64,000 nucleotides of DNA from Pseudomonadaceae bacterium (GTDB lineage Bacteria; Pseudomonadota; Gammaproteobacteria; Pseudomonadales; Pseudomonadaceae): assembly GCA_019747075.1 (NCBI GenBank), contig JAIERF010000009.1, positions 22,624 through 86,623 on the forward strand, in the 5' to 3' direction. Under the pieces are notes generated by a model, which did not search any database, was not told where the DNA came from, and saw only the letters and a list, made by a program, of their open reading frames with translations. Positions 1-8,260 of the stretch are shown here, piece by piece. The translations under genes and the position numbers were made by a program. The number at the start of each line of letters is the position of its first letter. Within the stretch, counting starts at the first letter, position 1.

Positions 1-227
1 ATCGAGAACTCACGGGCAATCGGGGCAAAGGCCTGACGAAACGCGGGCAAATCAAATGGCAGAGAGTCGGCGCGAATTTCATGGCGCATAAAGAACCAGC
101 CACTGTGGCTGTCTGAATGATGGCTCGCCTCGGTAATCCAGCCGTTATAGGTGGCCAGAAAGTTACTGACCTTGGCGACGATACCTACGCCGTCCGGGCA
201 GGCTATAACCAGGCGAAAAGTGCGCAT
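1..227 (-). CDS. purU: Formyltetrahydrofolate deformylase, N-terminal part
   Basis: This minus-strand gene is cut by the left edge, so only about the first 75 residues are visible. PurU hydrolyses 10-formyltetrahydrofolate to formate and tetrahydrofolate and supplies formate for purine synthesis. The visible part is the N-terminal ACT regulatory domain: it starts MRTFRLVIACPDGVGIVAKV and continues with the family-typical phrases NGWITEASHHSD and GWFFMRHEIRA. The catalytic formyltransferase-like domain lies outside the window. It is divergent from mvaT, the same arrangement I remember from P. aeruginosa (purU1-mvaT-sbcB), which supports the call. Confidence 0.88.
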   Translation of the reverse strand, partial: MRTFRLVIACPDGVGIVAKVSNFLATYNGWITEASHHSDSHSGWFFMRHEIRADSLPFDLPAFRQAFAPIAREFS

Positions 228-658
228 GCAGAAAACTCCGGAACGTGTGCAAAGGGGGGCATTCTAGCCAGAGCAGCAGAAAACTGCAGTATTACTGAAC
301 GCCACATAACCCAGGGAAAACCCACACTCATTGGTAGTTTGGCAATCACCACAGGCGCCTCGAAGCAACTCGCCAAACCCCATCTCCGGCATATTTGAAG
401 TTTTACTGGCAGGGCTATCGCGAGCAATAAGTAGCCCCCCAGGCGCCGAACAACTTAGTTTGAGCAACTACCTCACTGCTGCCTGCGGTCATATTGGCTT
501 GCCACAATGTTGCTTTACGGCGTCATTTGTATTTTTTGACATACATTTAACCGCGCCAATTGCATATAAAAATCAGCAACTATGTTTACTTGCCCAACAT
601 GCCTGTCTACTATTGCCCAACGAGCACTGCTCCCCACCCGGAATTTTAGGAAAGCCCA
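228..658. other. purU-mvaT divergent intergenic region
   Basis: This is about 430 bases between two divergent genes. The part nearer mvaT (roughly 510-600) is distinctly AT-rich, with runs such as a TTGACA at about 536 and ATATAAAAA at about 564, as expected for a promoter region that MvaT/H-NS-type proteins themselves bind. The ribosome-binding site of mvaT, AGGAAA, sits near 648. I see no convincing gene: short open frames here have no family features and no good start context. Confidence 0.5.
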
Positions 659-1033
659 ATGTCCCTGATTAACGAATACCGCGCCACAGAAGAAGCCATC
701 AAAGAACTTCAAGCTCGCCTGCAAAGCCTGTCGGCTGACGACAAACTGCAGAAAGAACTGGAATTCGAAGGCAAACTGCGCGCACTGATGGCGGAATATC
801 AAAAATCCCTGCCGAGCATCATTGCCATTCTCGACCCGGAAGCAAAAAGCGGCAAAATCACCCGTGCCAGCAAAACCACTGGCACCAAGCGCGCTCGTAA
901 GATCAAGCAATACAAGAACCCTAACAGCGGCGAAGTGATTGAAACCAAAGGCGGCAATCACAAGGTGCTGAAAGAGTGGAAAGCCAAGTGGGGCTCCGAT
1001 GTAGTTGAAAGCTGGGTTACCCTGCTCGACTAA
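659..1033 (+). CDS. mvaT: H-NS-like nucleoid protein MvaT
   Basis: MvaT is the Pseudomonas functional equivalent of H-NS: it binds AT-rich DNA and silences accessory and virulence genes. The 124-residue length fits the family. An N-terminal coiled coil (about residues 1-60, rich in E, K, L and A) gives oligomerisation. A basic linker (about 61-80) follows, and the C-terminal AT-hook-like DNA-binding domain contains the phrases KQYKNPNSGEVIETKGGNHK and LKEWKAKWG typical of MvaT/MvaU. The start is supported by AGGAAA nine bases upstream. It is a single-gene unit closed by a strong terminator. Its presence by itself points to Pseudomonas. Confidence 0.96.
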   Translation: MSLINEYRATEEAIKELQARLQSLSADDKLQKELEFEGKLRALMAEYQKSLPSIIAILDPEAKSGKITRASKTTGTKRARKIKQYKNPNSGEVIETKGGNHKVLKEWKAKWGSDVVESWVTLLD

Positions 1034-1050
1034 TCGCACCACCCGCACAA

Positions 1051-1082
1051 TAAAAAACGCCAGCTTGCTGGCGTTTTTTATT
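1051..1082. terminator. Bidirectional terminator mvaT / sbcB
   Basis: A perfect hairpin AACGCCAGC-TT-GCTGGCGTT is flanked by an A run on the left and a T run on the right. It can therefore stop both mvaT (plus) and sbcB (minus), which converge here. Confidence 0.92.
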
Positions 1083-1101
1083 GCCTGAAGAATGACCCTA
1101 T

Positions 1102-2532
1102 CTACAGCTGCAAGCGTTGCTGCAATTGCTGCCCATAGGCTTGCCAAGCCAACAGAATGGTTTGCTCACTGGCAGACGCATTGATCAGTGCATCACTCAA
1201 GGCGCTATTGAAGTCCGCCAGGGTATTGGGCGCCCCGTACTGAGGATCAGCCAAACGCTGCTGGCAAAACTGTAACCATTGCTGTGCTTCAGCATTTGAC
1301 AGGGTGTCGGCAAAGTTGCGCGCACGGTAACGAAACAGTAATTCACTCAGGCGCTGATCATCAAACGGCCACACCGCCCGCGCCAATTCTTGCGGATCGG
1401 CCCGGCGAACTTGCTCGCATAAACGCCGGTCACGCTCACCGAAAAAGCCGTCATACAGTTGCTGCTCCGGGTCTTGACTGGGAACAAATGCCTCTTCGGC
1501 ATAAACCGCCGGCAGCTTGTCGCGCCAGAGTGTTTGACTATCGCGCAGCACTGTCGCGCGTTGTTGCATCAGTGGCATATCCAGTTGCAAACGCTGTTTA
1601 TCTTCCTCGCGTAATACGCTTAACGGCGCCAATACCGGGCAGCGATTAACGTGCAATAACTTCAGGGGAATTGGCAGTTCATCGGCAGCCAACTCGTCGC
1701 GCCGGGTGTACAAGCGCTGGCGCAGGGTTTCGCTGTCCAGATCGAGCAATACCGCCGGATCGAGGTGCAAATCACAGACGATCAGGGCATTGCGATTGCG
1801 CGGGTGCCAGGCCAGTGGCAGCACCACCGCCAGATAATGCCGCGCCCCAGCAAAGCGCCCGGACACATGCAGCAGCGGTTTGAGCAATTCGATCTGCTCC
1901 AACACCCGCGGCTTACTGCGCTGTTTATAAAGAAACTCGTAGAGCTTCGGCTGCTGGCTGCGCACCAACCGCGCTAGAGCAATGGTTGCCCGCACATCCG
2001 CCAGCGCATCGTGGGCCTGGCCATGGTCGATGCCATTGGCGGCGGTCAGGCGCTCCAGCTTGAGGCTGACGCGCCCGTCTTCTTGCGGCCAGTTGATGCC
2101 TTCGGGGCGCAAGGCGTAGGCGGTACGCAGCAGATCAATCAGATCCCAGCGGGTGTTGCCGCCCTGCCACTCGCGACCATAGGGGTCGAAGAAGTTGCGA
2201 TACAGGCTGTAGCGGGTCACTTCGTCATCGAAGCGCAAACTGTTGTAACCCGCGCCACAGGTGCCAGGCACACTCATCTCGGCATGCAGGCGGGTCATAA
2301 ACTCGCCCTCAGACAACCCCCGCTCAGCCAGGCGCTGCGGGGTGATGCCAGTAATCAGGCAAGCCATGGGATGGGGCAGGATATCGTCGCTGGGCTGGCA
2401 ATACAGATTGAGCGGTTCGCCGATTTCATTCAGCGCCTCGTCGGTGCGAATGCCGGCCACCTGTAACGGCCGATCACAGCGCGGGTTGATGCCGGTGGTT
2501 TCGTAGTCATACCAGAAGATGCTGGGCGTCAC
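1102..2532 (-). CDS. sbcB: Exodeoxyribonuclease I
   Basis: ExoI degrades single-stranded DNA from the 3' end and acts in recombination and mismatch repair. It is a DnaQ-superfamily (DEDD) nuclease: the N-terminus carries the ExoI motif FWYDYETTG (Asp and Glu metal ligands), followed by DRPLQVAGIRTD, the FDDEVTRY stretch, and HDALADVRATI, which holds later catalytic residues. The rest matches the SH3-like and helical C-terminal parts. An ATG at 2577 would add 15 unrelated residues. I prefer the GTG at 2532 (476 residues), which has AGGA seven bases upstream and starts right at the conserved domain. It is convergent with mvaT and divergent from the RDD gene. Confidence 0.93.
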   Translation of the reverse strand: MTPSIFWYDYETTGINPRCDRPLQVAGIRTDEALNEIGEPLNLYCQPSDDILPHPMACLITGITPQRLAERGLSEGEFMTRLHAEMSVPGTCGAGYNSLRFDDEVTRYSLYRNFFDPYGREWQGGNTRWDLIDLLRTAYALRPEGINWPQEDGRVSLKLERLTAANGIDHGQAHDALADVRATIALARLVRSQQPKLYEFLYKQRSKPRVLEQIELLKPLLHVSGRFAGARHYLAVVLPLAWHPRNRNALIVCDLHLDPAVLLDLDSETLRQRLYTRRDELAADELPIPLKLLHVNRCPVLAPLSVLREEDKQRLQLDMPLMQQRATVLRDSQTLWRDKLPAVYAEEAFVPSQDPEQQLYDGFFGERDRRLCEQVRRADPQELARAVWPFDDQRLSELLFRYRARNFADTLSNAEAQQWLQFCQQRLADPQYGAPNTLADFNSALSDALINASASEQTILLAWQAYGQQLQQRLQL

Positions 2533-2667
2533 GGCGAAGTCCTGAAGAGATGAACCGCGCCAGTCTAGCAGGCGCAAAAGCCTTGCAAACGCACAGTCCA
2601 GAGCACGCGGCTTGCCGGCGTGTTGCCGATACCGCTAGCATCGCGGTTTATCTGACGCAGTCTGCCG

Positions 2668-3402
2668 ATGCCCTCCACAGCCACCCCCTCCCGATTCCAG
2701 GCCAGCCCCGCGCCCAGCGAGCTGCTGGACACCCGCTATAAAGTGGAAACCCCGGAAGGCATCGACCTGATTTTGCGCCCCGCCAGCCTGCTGCCACGCG
2801 CGCTAGCGTTTGCCGTCGACCTGGCCATTCGCGGCCTGCTGCTGGGCCTACTGTTTGTCGCCTTTGCCCTGCTCGGCAAGCTGGGCATGGGCCTGGGTGC
2901 GATCGTCACCTTTCTGCTGACCTGGTGGTACATGGTGTTGTTCGAGGTACTCAACCAGGGCCGCTCGCCAGGCAAACAACTGCTGGGCCTGCGCGTGGTG
3001 CATGACGACGGCACGCCCGTCGGCTGGGCCGCTTCCCTGACTCGTAACCTGCTGCGTTTTGTCGACTTTTTACCGTTCGCCTATGGCCTGGGCATTCTCA
3101 GCTGCCTCAATCACCCAGCCTTCAAGCGCCTCGGCGATCTGGCCGCCGGCACCCTGGTGGTTTACCAGGAAACGCCGAGCCCGCGCCCACCGCTGCCGCC
3201 AGCCGAGCCACTGCCTGCACCTTTCGCCCTGAGCCTGGATGAGCAACGGGCGATCCTGGCCTTTGCCGAGCGCCAAGGCAGCTTGTCCGATGAGCGTCGC
3301 CAGGAAGTCGCCGTGCTGCTGGCTGAGCCGTTGCAGGTCGCACCCGAGCAGGCGCAAGCCCGGCTCAACGGTATCGCCCGCGGCCTATTGGGGCCGACAT
3401 GA
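2668..3402 (+). CDS. RDD family membrane protein
   Basis: This is the first gene of a six-gene operon. The 244-residue protein has an RDD domain: after a short cytoplasmic N-terminus, the phrase RPASLLPRALAFAVDL (about residues 36-51) starts the first membrane segment. A second hydrophobic segment (about 75-97) leads into the typical NQGRSPGKQLLGLRVV loop, and LRFVDFLP marks a third. The C-terminal 80 residues are hydrophilic and proline-rich and then helical. RDD proteins are proposed transporters or membrane factors and the exact role here is unknown. It overlaps the next gene by four bases. A clear ribosome-binding site is lacking, so the start is less sure. Confidence 0.85.
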   Translation: MPSTATPSRFQASPAPSELLDTRYKVETPEGIDLILRPASLLPRALAFAVDLAIRGLLLGLLFVAFALLGKLGMGLGAIVTFLLTWWYMVLFEVLNQGRSPGKQLLGLRVVHDDGTPVGWAASLTRNLLRFVDFLPFAYGLGILSCLNHPAFKRLGDLAAGTLVVYQETPSPRPPLPPAEPLPAPFALSLDEQRAILAFAERQGSLSDERRQEVAVLLAEPLQVAPEQAQARLNGIARGLLGPT

Positions 3403-4379
3403 AGCAGAGCCAGTTTGAAAACCGCCATCAAAGCGACTGGCACGTATTTGCCCAGCAGCTGCAAGCCCTGGAACGGGGCAAAAGCAAACCCCAACACGTG
3501 GACGAATTTGCCGGCCGTTATCGCCACCTCTGCCAACACCTAGCCCTGGCCGAAGCACGCGGTTACAGCAGCCTGTTGGTGGAGCAACTGCAGCAACTGG
3601 TGATGCGCGGCCATCAGCAGCTGTACCGCCATCGCAGTCCCTTGGGCGCCAACCTGATTCGCTTCGTGCTCGGCGGCTTTGCCCAGTTGGTCCGCCGCGA
3701 ATGGCGCAGCCTGCTGACCGCCAGCCTGTTGTTCTACGGCAGCCTGCTGGGCATGGGCTTGTTGGTCTACCTGTTCCCCGAGCTGGTCTACAGCGTGGTC
3801 GACCCCGAGCAGGTCAACCAGATGGAAGCCATGTACGACCGCGACGCCTCACGCCTGGGGCGCTTTGGCGAACGGGACTCCGGCGATGACTGGGTGATGT
3901 TCGGCTACTACATCATGAACAACATCGGCATCGCCTTTCAGACCTTTGCCAGCGGCCTGCTGTTTGGCCTGGGCAGCCTGTTCTTCCTGTTTTTCAACGG
4001 CCTGATGATCGGCGCAGTGGCCGGCCACCTGACCCAGATCGGCTCGGGACAGACGTTCTGGTCGTTCGTCATCGGCCACGGTGCCTTCGAGCTGACCGCC
4101 ATTACCCTGGCCGGTGCAGCCGGTCTCAAACTCGGCTGGGCGCTGCTCGCCCCCGGTCGCTGGCCACGCAGCGAAGCCTTGCGCCTGGCCGCACGGCAAA
4201 GCGTGCAGCTGGTGGCCGGGGCCATTCTGTTACTGCTGCTGGCCGCGTTTGTCGAAGCCTACTGGTCGTCAATGACCAGCATCGGCAGCAACATCAAATT
4301 TGCCGTTGGCGGCGGCCTGTGGCTGCTGTTGGCGAGTTACTTTGCCCTCGCCGGACGAGGTCGTCATGCGCCTGACTGA
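3399..4379 (+). CDS. Stage II sporulation protein M-like membrane protein
   Basis: This 326-residue protein is of the SpoIIM/DUF95 family. A soluble N-terminal third (about residues 1-100) is followed by several membrane segments (about 107-127, 175-205, 235-250 and 280-320). The central part, with YIMNNIGIAFQTFASGLLFGLG and LMIGAVAGHL, is the most family-typical. In non-sporulating bacteria it accompanies MoxR and DUF58 genes, as here. Its start overlaps the stop of the RDD gene (ATGA), which suggests translational coupling. The molecular role is not established; I infer a membrane part of the MoxR/DUF58 complex. Confidence 0.85.
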   Translation: MKQSQFENRHQSDWHVFAQQLQALERGKSKPQHVDEFAGRYRHLCQHLALAEARGYSSLLVEQLQQLVMRGHQQLYRHRSPLGANLIRFVLGGFAQLVRREWRSLLTASLLFYGSLLGMGLLVYLFPELVYSVVDPEQVNQMEAMYDRDASRLGRFGERDSGDDWVMFGYYIMNNIGIAFQTFASGLLFGLGSLFFLFFNGLMIGAVAGHLTQIGSGQTFWSFVIGHGAFELTAITLAGAAGLKLGWALLAPGRWPRSEALRLAARQSVQLVAGAILLLLLAAFVEAYWSSMTSIGSNIKFAVGGGLWLLLASYFALAGRGRHAPD

Positions 4380-5955
4380 CGCCAGCGTAACCATCCGTCC
4401 GCGCAGCGCCTGGGAGGCCTGCGACCTCGGCGTGCTGCTGGCGCGCCGGCATGCCGGGCTGCTGACCGCCAGTTGGGCGCTGCTGACCCTGCCGGTGTTT
4501 GTCCTCTGCAGCGCGCTGCTCTGGCAACAACCGAGCCTGGCCATGCTGCTGTTCTGGTGGCTCAAGCCGTTGTACGAACGCCTGCCGTTGCACATTCTCT
4601 CGCGTGCCCTGTTTGGCGCCACCCCCACCCTCAAGCAGGCATTCCAGGCCTTGCCCGGCCTGCTCAAGCCGCAACTGCTGGCCAGCCTGACATGGCGACG
4701 GCTGAGCCTGACCCGCAGCTTCGACCTGCCGGTGCTGCAGCTCGAAGGCCTCAACGGCCAGGCCCGCAGCCAACGCTTGATCGTCCTCAGCCAGCGCGAC
4801 GCGCGCCCGGCCACCTGGCTGACCATCATCGGTAGCCATGTGGAAATGGCCCTGTGGCTGGGCATGCTCAGCCTGCTGTACCTGTTGTTGCCGCAACAGT
4901 GGGAGCTGGACTGGAGCTGGAGCAACCTGATCGAACCGGACAGCGGCAGCTGGCTGTGGCTGGAGCACCTGTCCAACCTGCTGTACGCCCTGCTGCTGAT
5001 CATCTGGGAGCCGGTTTATGTGGCCTGTGGTTTCAGCCTCTACCTGAACCGCCGCAGTGCCCTCGAAGCCTGGGACATCGAACTGGCCTTCCGTCGTCTG
5101 CGCCAGCGCCTGAGTGGCATTGCGACAGTCGCACTGCTGGTCTGCGGCCTGTTTCTGCTGCCACCGGCACCCTCAGCCTGGGCCGCCAGCGACGAGGTCA
5201 GCGTCAGTTGCCCGCTGCCCCTGCCTGAGGCACCCGGCCCCGAGACCCCACGCCTGCTCCAGCAACCCCTGAACAGCCAAGCCGCGCAGAGCGCGATCAA
5301 ACAACTGCTTGAGCAACCGCCCTTCGAACACAGCGAAAGCGTGACCCGCTGGCGCTTTGCCGAGGAAGCCAGCGACAAGCCGGACGACGCGGCCAACGCC
5401 AGCAGCCTGGGCGAAGCGCTTAAGAAGCTGCTCGAACTGATGGGCCTGATGGACGGCTTCAAAACGCTGGCCCTGGCCCTCGAAGTGCTGCTGTGGACCG
5501 CCTTGTTCAGCCTGCTGCTAACCCTTATCTGGCGTTACCGCGACTGGTTGCGCACCTTCGGCGCCCGCCTGCAACGCCCGGTCAAAACCCCAGCGCCCGC
5601 ACCCACTCAACTGTTTGGCCTGCAACTGGCGCCACAGAGCCTACCCGACGACATCGCTGGCAGCGTCGAAGCGCTGTGGGCCGAACAACCGCGCGAAGCC
5701 CTCGGCCTGCTTTACCGCGCCCTGCTCAGCCGCCTGCTGCATGACCACCAGTTACCGCTGAAGAGCTCCCACACCGAGGCCGAGGTCTTGCAGCTCACCC
5801 TGCAATTGCAACACGCCGAGCTCAGCCGCTTCGCCCAAGTGTTGACCCGCCACTGGCAGAACCTGGCCTACGGTCACCAACTGCCACCGGACAACCTCAA
5901 GCGCGGCCTCTGCGAAGCCTGGCGCCGGCTGTGCACTCAACAGGTGCCGACATGA
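4366..5955 (+). CDS. DUF4129 membrane protein
   Basis: About 529 residues. I chose the ATG at 4366 because GACGAGG lies just upstream; an earlier in-frame GTG at 4300 would overlap the previous gene much more. Hydrophobic segments occur in the first half, including a membrane part around LGMLSLLYLLLPQQW. A long periplasmic-looking region follows, then another segment near LALEVLLWTALFSLLLTLIW. The C-terminal DUF4129 domain carries EALWAEQPREALGLLYRALL and HTEAEVLQL. DUF4129 proteins occur with MoxR ATPases and DUF58/VWA proteins. The start overlaps the SpoIIM-like gene by 14 bases and the end overlaps the next gene by four. Confidence 0.84.
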   Translation: MRLTDASVTIRPRSAWEACDLGVLLARRHAGLLTASWALLTLPVFVLCSALLWQQPSLAMLLFWWLKPLYERLPLHILSRALFGATPTLKQAFQALPGLLKPQLLASLTWRRLSLTRSFDLPVLQLEGLNGQARSQRLIVLSQRDARPATWLTIIGSHVEMALWLGMLSLLYLLLPQQWELDWSWSNLIEPDSGSWLWLEHLSNLLYALLLIIWEPVYVACGFSLYLNRRSALEAWDIELAFRRLRQRLSGIATVALLVCGLFLLPPAPSAWAASDEVSVSCPLPLPEAPGPETPRLLQQPLNSQAAQSAIKQLLEQPPFEHSESVTRWRFAEEASDKPDDAANASSLGEALKKLLELMGLMDGFKTLALALEVLLWTALFSLLLTLIWRYRDWLRTFGARLQRPVKTPAPAPTQLFGLQLAPQSLPDDIAGSVEALWAEQPREALGLLYRALLSRLLHDHQLPLKSSHTEAEVLQLTLQLQHAELSRFAQVLTRHWQNLAYGHQLPPDNLKRGLCEAWRRLCTQQVPT

Positions 5956-7217
5956 ACCGGCGCCTGGGCTTCTTTCTCTGCGCCGGCCTGGTGCTGCTGC
6001 TCGGCTTGCTCGCCAGCTATGTGCTGTCACAAGCCACGCCCTATCAGGAGGTGGTCAAACACGGCCCAGCGCCCGAGGCGCGCGCTAATCCGTATTTGGC
6101 TGCCGAACACTTTCTGCGTAATCAGGGCCGTAAAGTGCAGCGCGCCGACAGCCTGCAAAGCCTGGCGCAACTGCCCGCCGCCGGACAGGTCCTGCTGATC
6201 CTGGGCTCACGGGAGCAGATGACACCCAAGCAGAGCGAACGTTTGCTGGCCTGGACGCGCCGCGGCGGACACCTGCTGGTGGTGGCCGAAACCCTCTGGG
6301 ACGAAGACAAAAACAGCAGCGGTGACCTGCTGCTCGACCCACTGGGCATTCAGCAATATATGAGTGACGAACTGGACGAGGACAGCGAGTCGAAGTCGGA
6401 GGCAAACGCCGACACCGACGAGAACGACAAGGCGGCCGAGACTGCGCCCAGCGACCAACCGGCTGCCGCTGCCAGTCCAAAAAAAGACACCAAGCAAGAG
6501 CCAACCCCTGCCGTCGACCTGACCCAGCTGTACCTGGAAAACGAAGACGCCCCGGCCTATATCGACTTCGATACCGACTACCACCTGTTCGACTCCAAAG
6601 ACCTGGCCCACGCCTGGGCCAACTCCGCCGACACCACCCATATGCTGCAACTCAGCCAGGGCGACGGCCTACTGACCGTGGTCACCGACAGCTGGATCTG
6701 GCAGAACGCGCATATCGGCGATTATGACCACGCCTGGCTGCTCTGGTACCTGACCCAGGACCGCGAAGTCACCCTGCTCTACCGCGCCGACCGCGATGAC
6801 CTGTTCAGCCTGCTGCTGCGGCATTTCCCCGAAGCCTTGCTGGCCTTGAGCCTGCTGCTGGCGGCCGGCCTGTGGGCCGCTGGCATGCGCCAGGGCCCGC
6901 TGCAACCGGTGCCTGAGCGCCAGCGCCGGCAGTTGCAGGAACACCTGCGCAGCAGTGCCGATTTCCTCCTCCGTCATGCCGGCCAGCGCCATCTGCTGCA
7001 AGCCCTGCAGCGCGATATCCAGCGCCGCGCCCGCCTGCGCCACCCCGGCTTCGACCGCCTCGGCGTGGCCGAACAGTGGCAAGTACTCGGCCGCATGACT
7101 CGCCTGACGCCCAGCGCGATCAGCCAGGCCATGCGCCCCATCACCGACAGACGTCTGTCGGCCAGCGAATTCACCCGTCAGGTCGCCCACCTGCAAACCC
7201 TCAGGAATGTCCTATGA
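5952..7217 (+). CDS. DUF4350 domain protein
   Basis: 421 residues. The N-terminal membrane segment (about 6-25) leads to a periplasmic DUF4350 domain, recognised by NPYLAAEHFLRNQGRKVQ and a GLDG-like turn RRGGHLLVVAE. A strikingly acidic, low-complexity stretch (about residues 135-185, rich in D, E, A and K) interrupts it. A second membrane segment lies near 292-312, and a helical cytoplasmic tail with many arginines follows. It sits between the DUF4129 and MoxR genes with ATGA overlaps on both sides, so it is very likely made with them. Function is unknown; co-occurrence suggests a subunit of the same membrane complex. Confidence 0.83.
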   Translation: MNRRLGFFLCAGLVLLLGLLASYVLSQATPYQEVVKHGPAPEARANPYLAAEHFLRNQGRKVQRADSLQSLAQLPAAGQVLLILGSREQMTPKQSERLLAWTRRGGHLLVVAETLWDEDKNSSGDLLLDPLGIQQYMSDELDEDSESKSEANADTDENDKAAETAPSDQPAAAASPKKDTKQEPTPAVDLTQLYLENEDAPAYIDFDTDYHLFDSKDLAHAWANSADTTHMLQLSQGDGLLTVVTDSWIWQNAHIGDYDHAWLLWYLTQDREVTLLYRADRDDLFSLLLRHFPEALLALSLLLAAGLWAAGMRQGPLQPVPERQRRQLQEHLRSSADFLLRHAGQRHLLQALQRDIQRRARLRHPGFDRLGVAEQWQVLGRMTRLTPSAISQAMRPITDRRLSASEFTRQVAHLQTLRNVL

Positions 7218-8260
7218 GCGAAGACCGCATCGAGCAACCGAGCGACGCCAGTGCAGCCATCCCGGTAGCGCCAGCAGCGCCCGCCGCCAGCCCTGCCAAC
7301 GTCCAGCGCCAGCGCGCCAGCCAGTTGGCCCAGGCCCTGCGCCAGGAACTGCAACGGGCGGTGCTCGGCCAGGACGCGGTGATCGACGATCTGCTCACCG
7401 CCCTGCTCGCCGGCGGCCACGTGCTGGTCGAAGGCGTACCAGGTTTGGGCAAGACCCTGCTGGTACGCGCCCTGGCCAGCTGCTTTGGCGGCGAATTCTC
7501 GCGCATCCAGTTCACCCCCGACCTAATGCCCAGCGATGTCACCGGCCATGCGGTCTACGACCTACAGTCCGAGCAATTCAAGCTGCGCAAGGGCCCGGTG
7601 TTCACCAACTTGCTGCTGGCCGACGAGATCAACCGCGCGCCGGCAAAAACCCAGGCGGCCCTGCTGGAAGTCATGCAGGAACGCCAGGTGACCCTGGAAG
7701 GCCGCGCCCTGCCGGTGCCACAACCGTTCCTGGTGCTGGCCACCCAGAACCCGATCGAGCAGGAAGGCACTTACCCGCTGCCGGAAGCTGAACTCGACCG
7801 TTTTATGCTCAAGCTGCGCATGGATTACCCCCAGGCCGCCGAGGAAATCAACCTGGTGCGCCAGGTAACCCGCTCAGCCAAGGCCGACATGCTCGAAGTG
7901 ACGCCGCTGCGCACCTTGCTGCAGGCCAAGGACATCCTCGCCCTACAGAAAATCGCCAGCGACCTGGCCCTCGACGAGCAAGTACTCGACTACGCCGTGC
8001 GCATCGCCCGCGCCACCCGCAACTGGCCAGGCCTGAGCATCGGCGCCGGGCCGCGTGCCTCAATTGCCCTGGTGCGCTGCGGCCGCGCCCGCGCCCTGCT
8101 GCGCGGCGGCGACTTCGTCCTCCCGGATGACATCAAGGGTTGCGCCCTGGCAGTGCTGCGTCACCGCGTACGCCTGGCCCCGGAGCTGGATATCGAAGGC
8201 ATCAGCGTCGACCAGCTGCTCCAGCAGTTGCTCGATCAGGTGCCTGCACCGCGCCTATGA
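7214..8260 (+). CDS. MoxR family AAA+ ATPase
   Basis: MoxR proteins are chaperone-like AAA+ ATPases that act with VWA-domain partners in assembling or activating complexes. The 348-residue sequence has Walker A GVPGLGKT (about residues 74-81), the family phrase GEFSRIQFTPDLMPSDVTG, Walker B LLLADEINRAPAKTQ, sensor 1 ATQNPIEQEGTYPLPEAELDRF and a C-terminal lid domain. The first 40 residues are alanine- and proline-rich and probably disordered. The start at 7214 overlaps the stop of the DUF4350 gene (ATGA). Its immediate partner, the DUF58 protein, follows with the same overlap. Confidence 0.95.
   Translation: MSEDRIEQPSDASAAIPVAPAAPAASPANVQRQRASQLAQALRQELQRAVLGQDAVIDDLLTALLAGGHVLVEGVPGLGKTLLVRALASCFGGEFSRIQFTPDLMPSDVTGHAVYDLQSEQFKLRKGPVFTNLLLADEINRAPAKTQAALLEVMQERQVTLEGRALPVPQPFLVLATQNPIEQEGTYPLPEAELDRFMLKLRMDYPQAAEEINLVRQVTRSAKADMLEVTPLRTLLQAKDILALQKIASDLALDEQVLDYAVRIARATRNWPGLSIGAGPRASIALVRCGRARALLRGGDFVLPDDIKGCALAVLRHRVRLAPELDIEGISVDQLLQQLLDQVPAPRL

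Noticed and set aside
228-658. A 113-codon frame and others before mvaT
   Set aside because: AT-rich regulatory DNA with no coding signature; the frame runs into the mvaT start.
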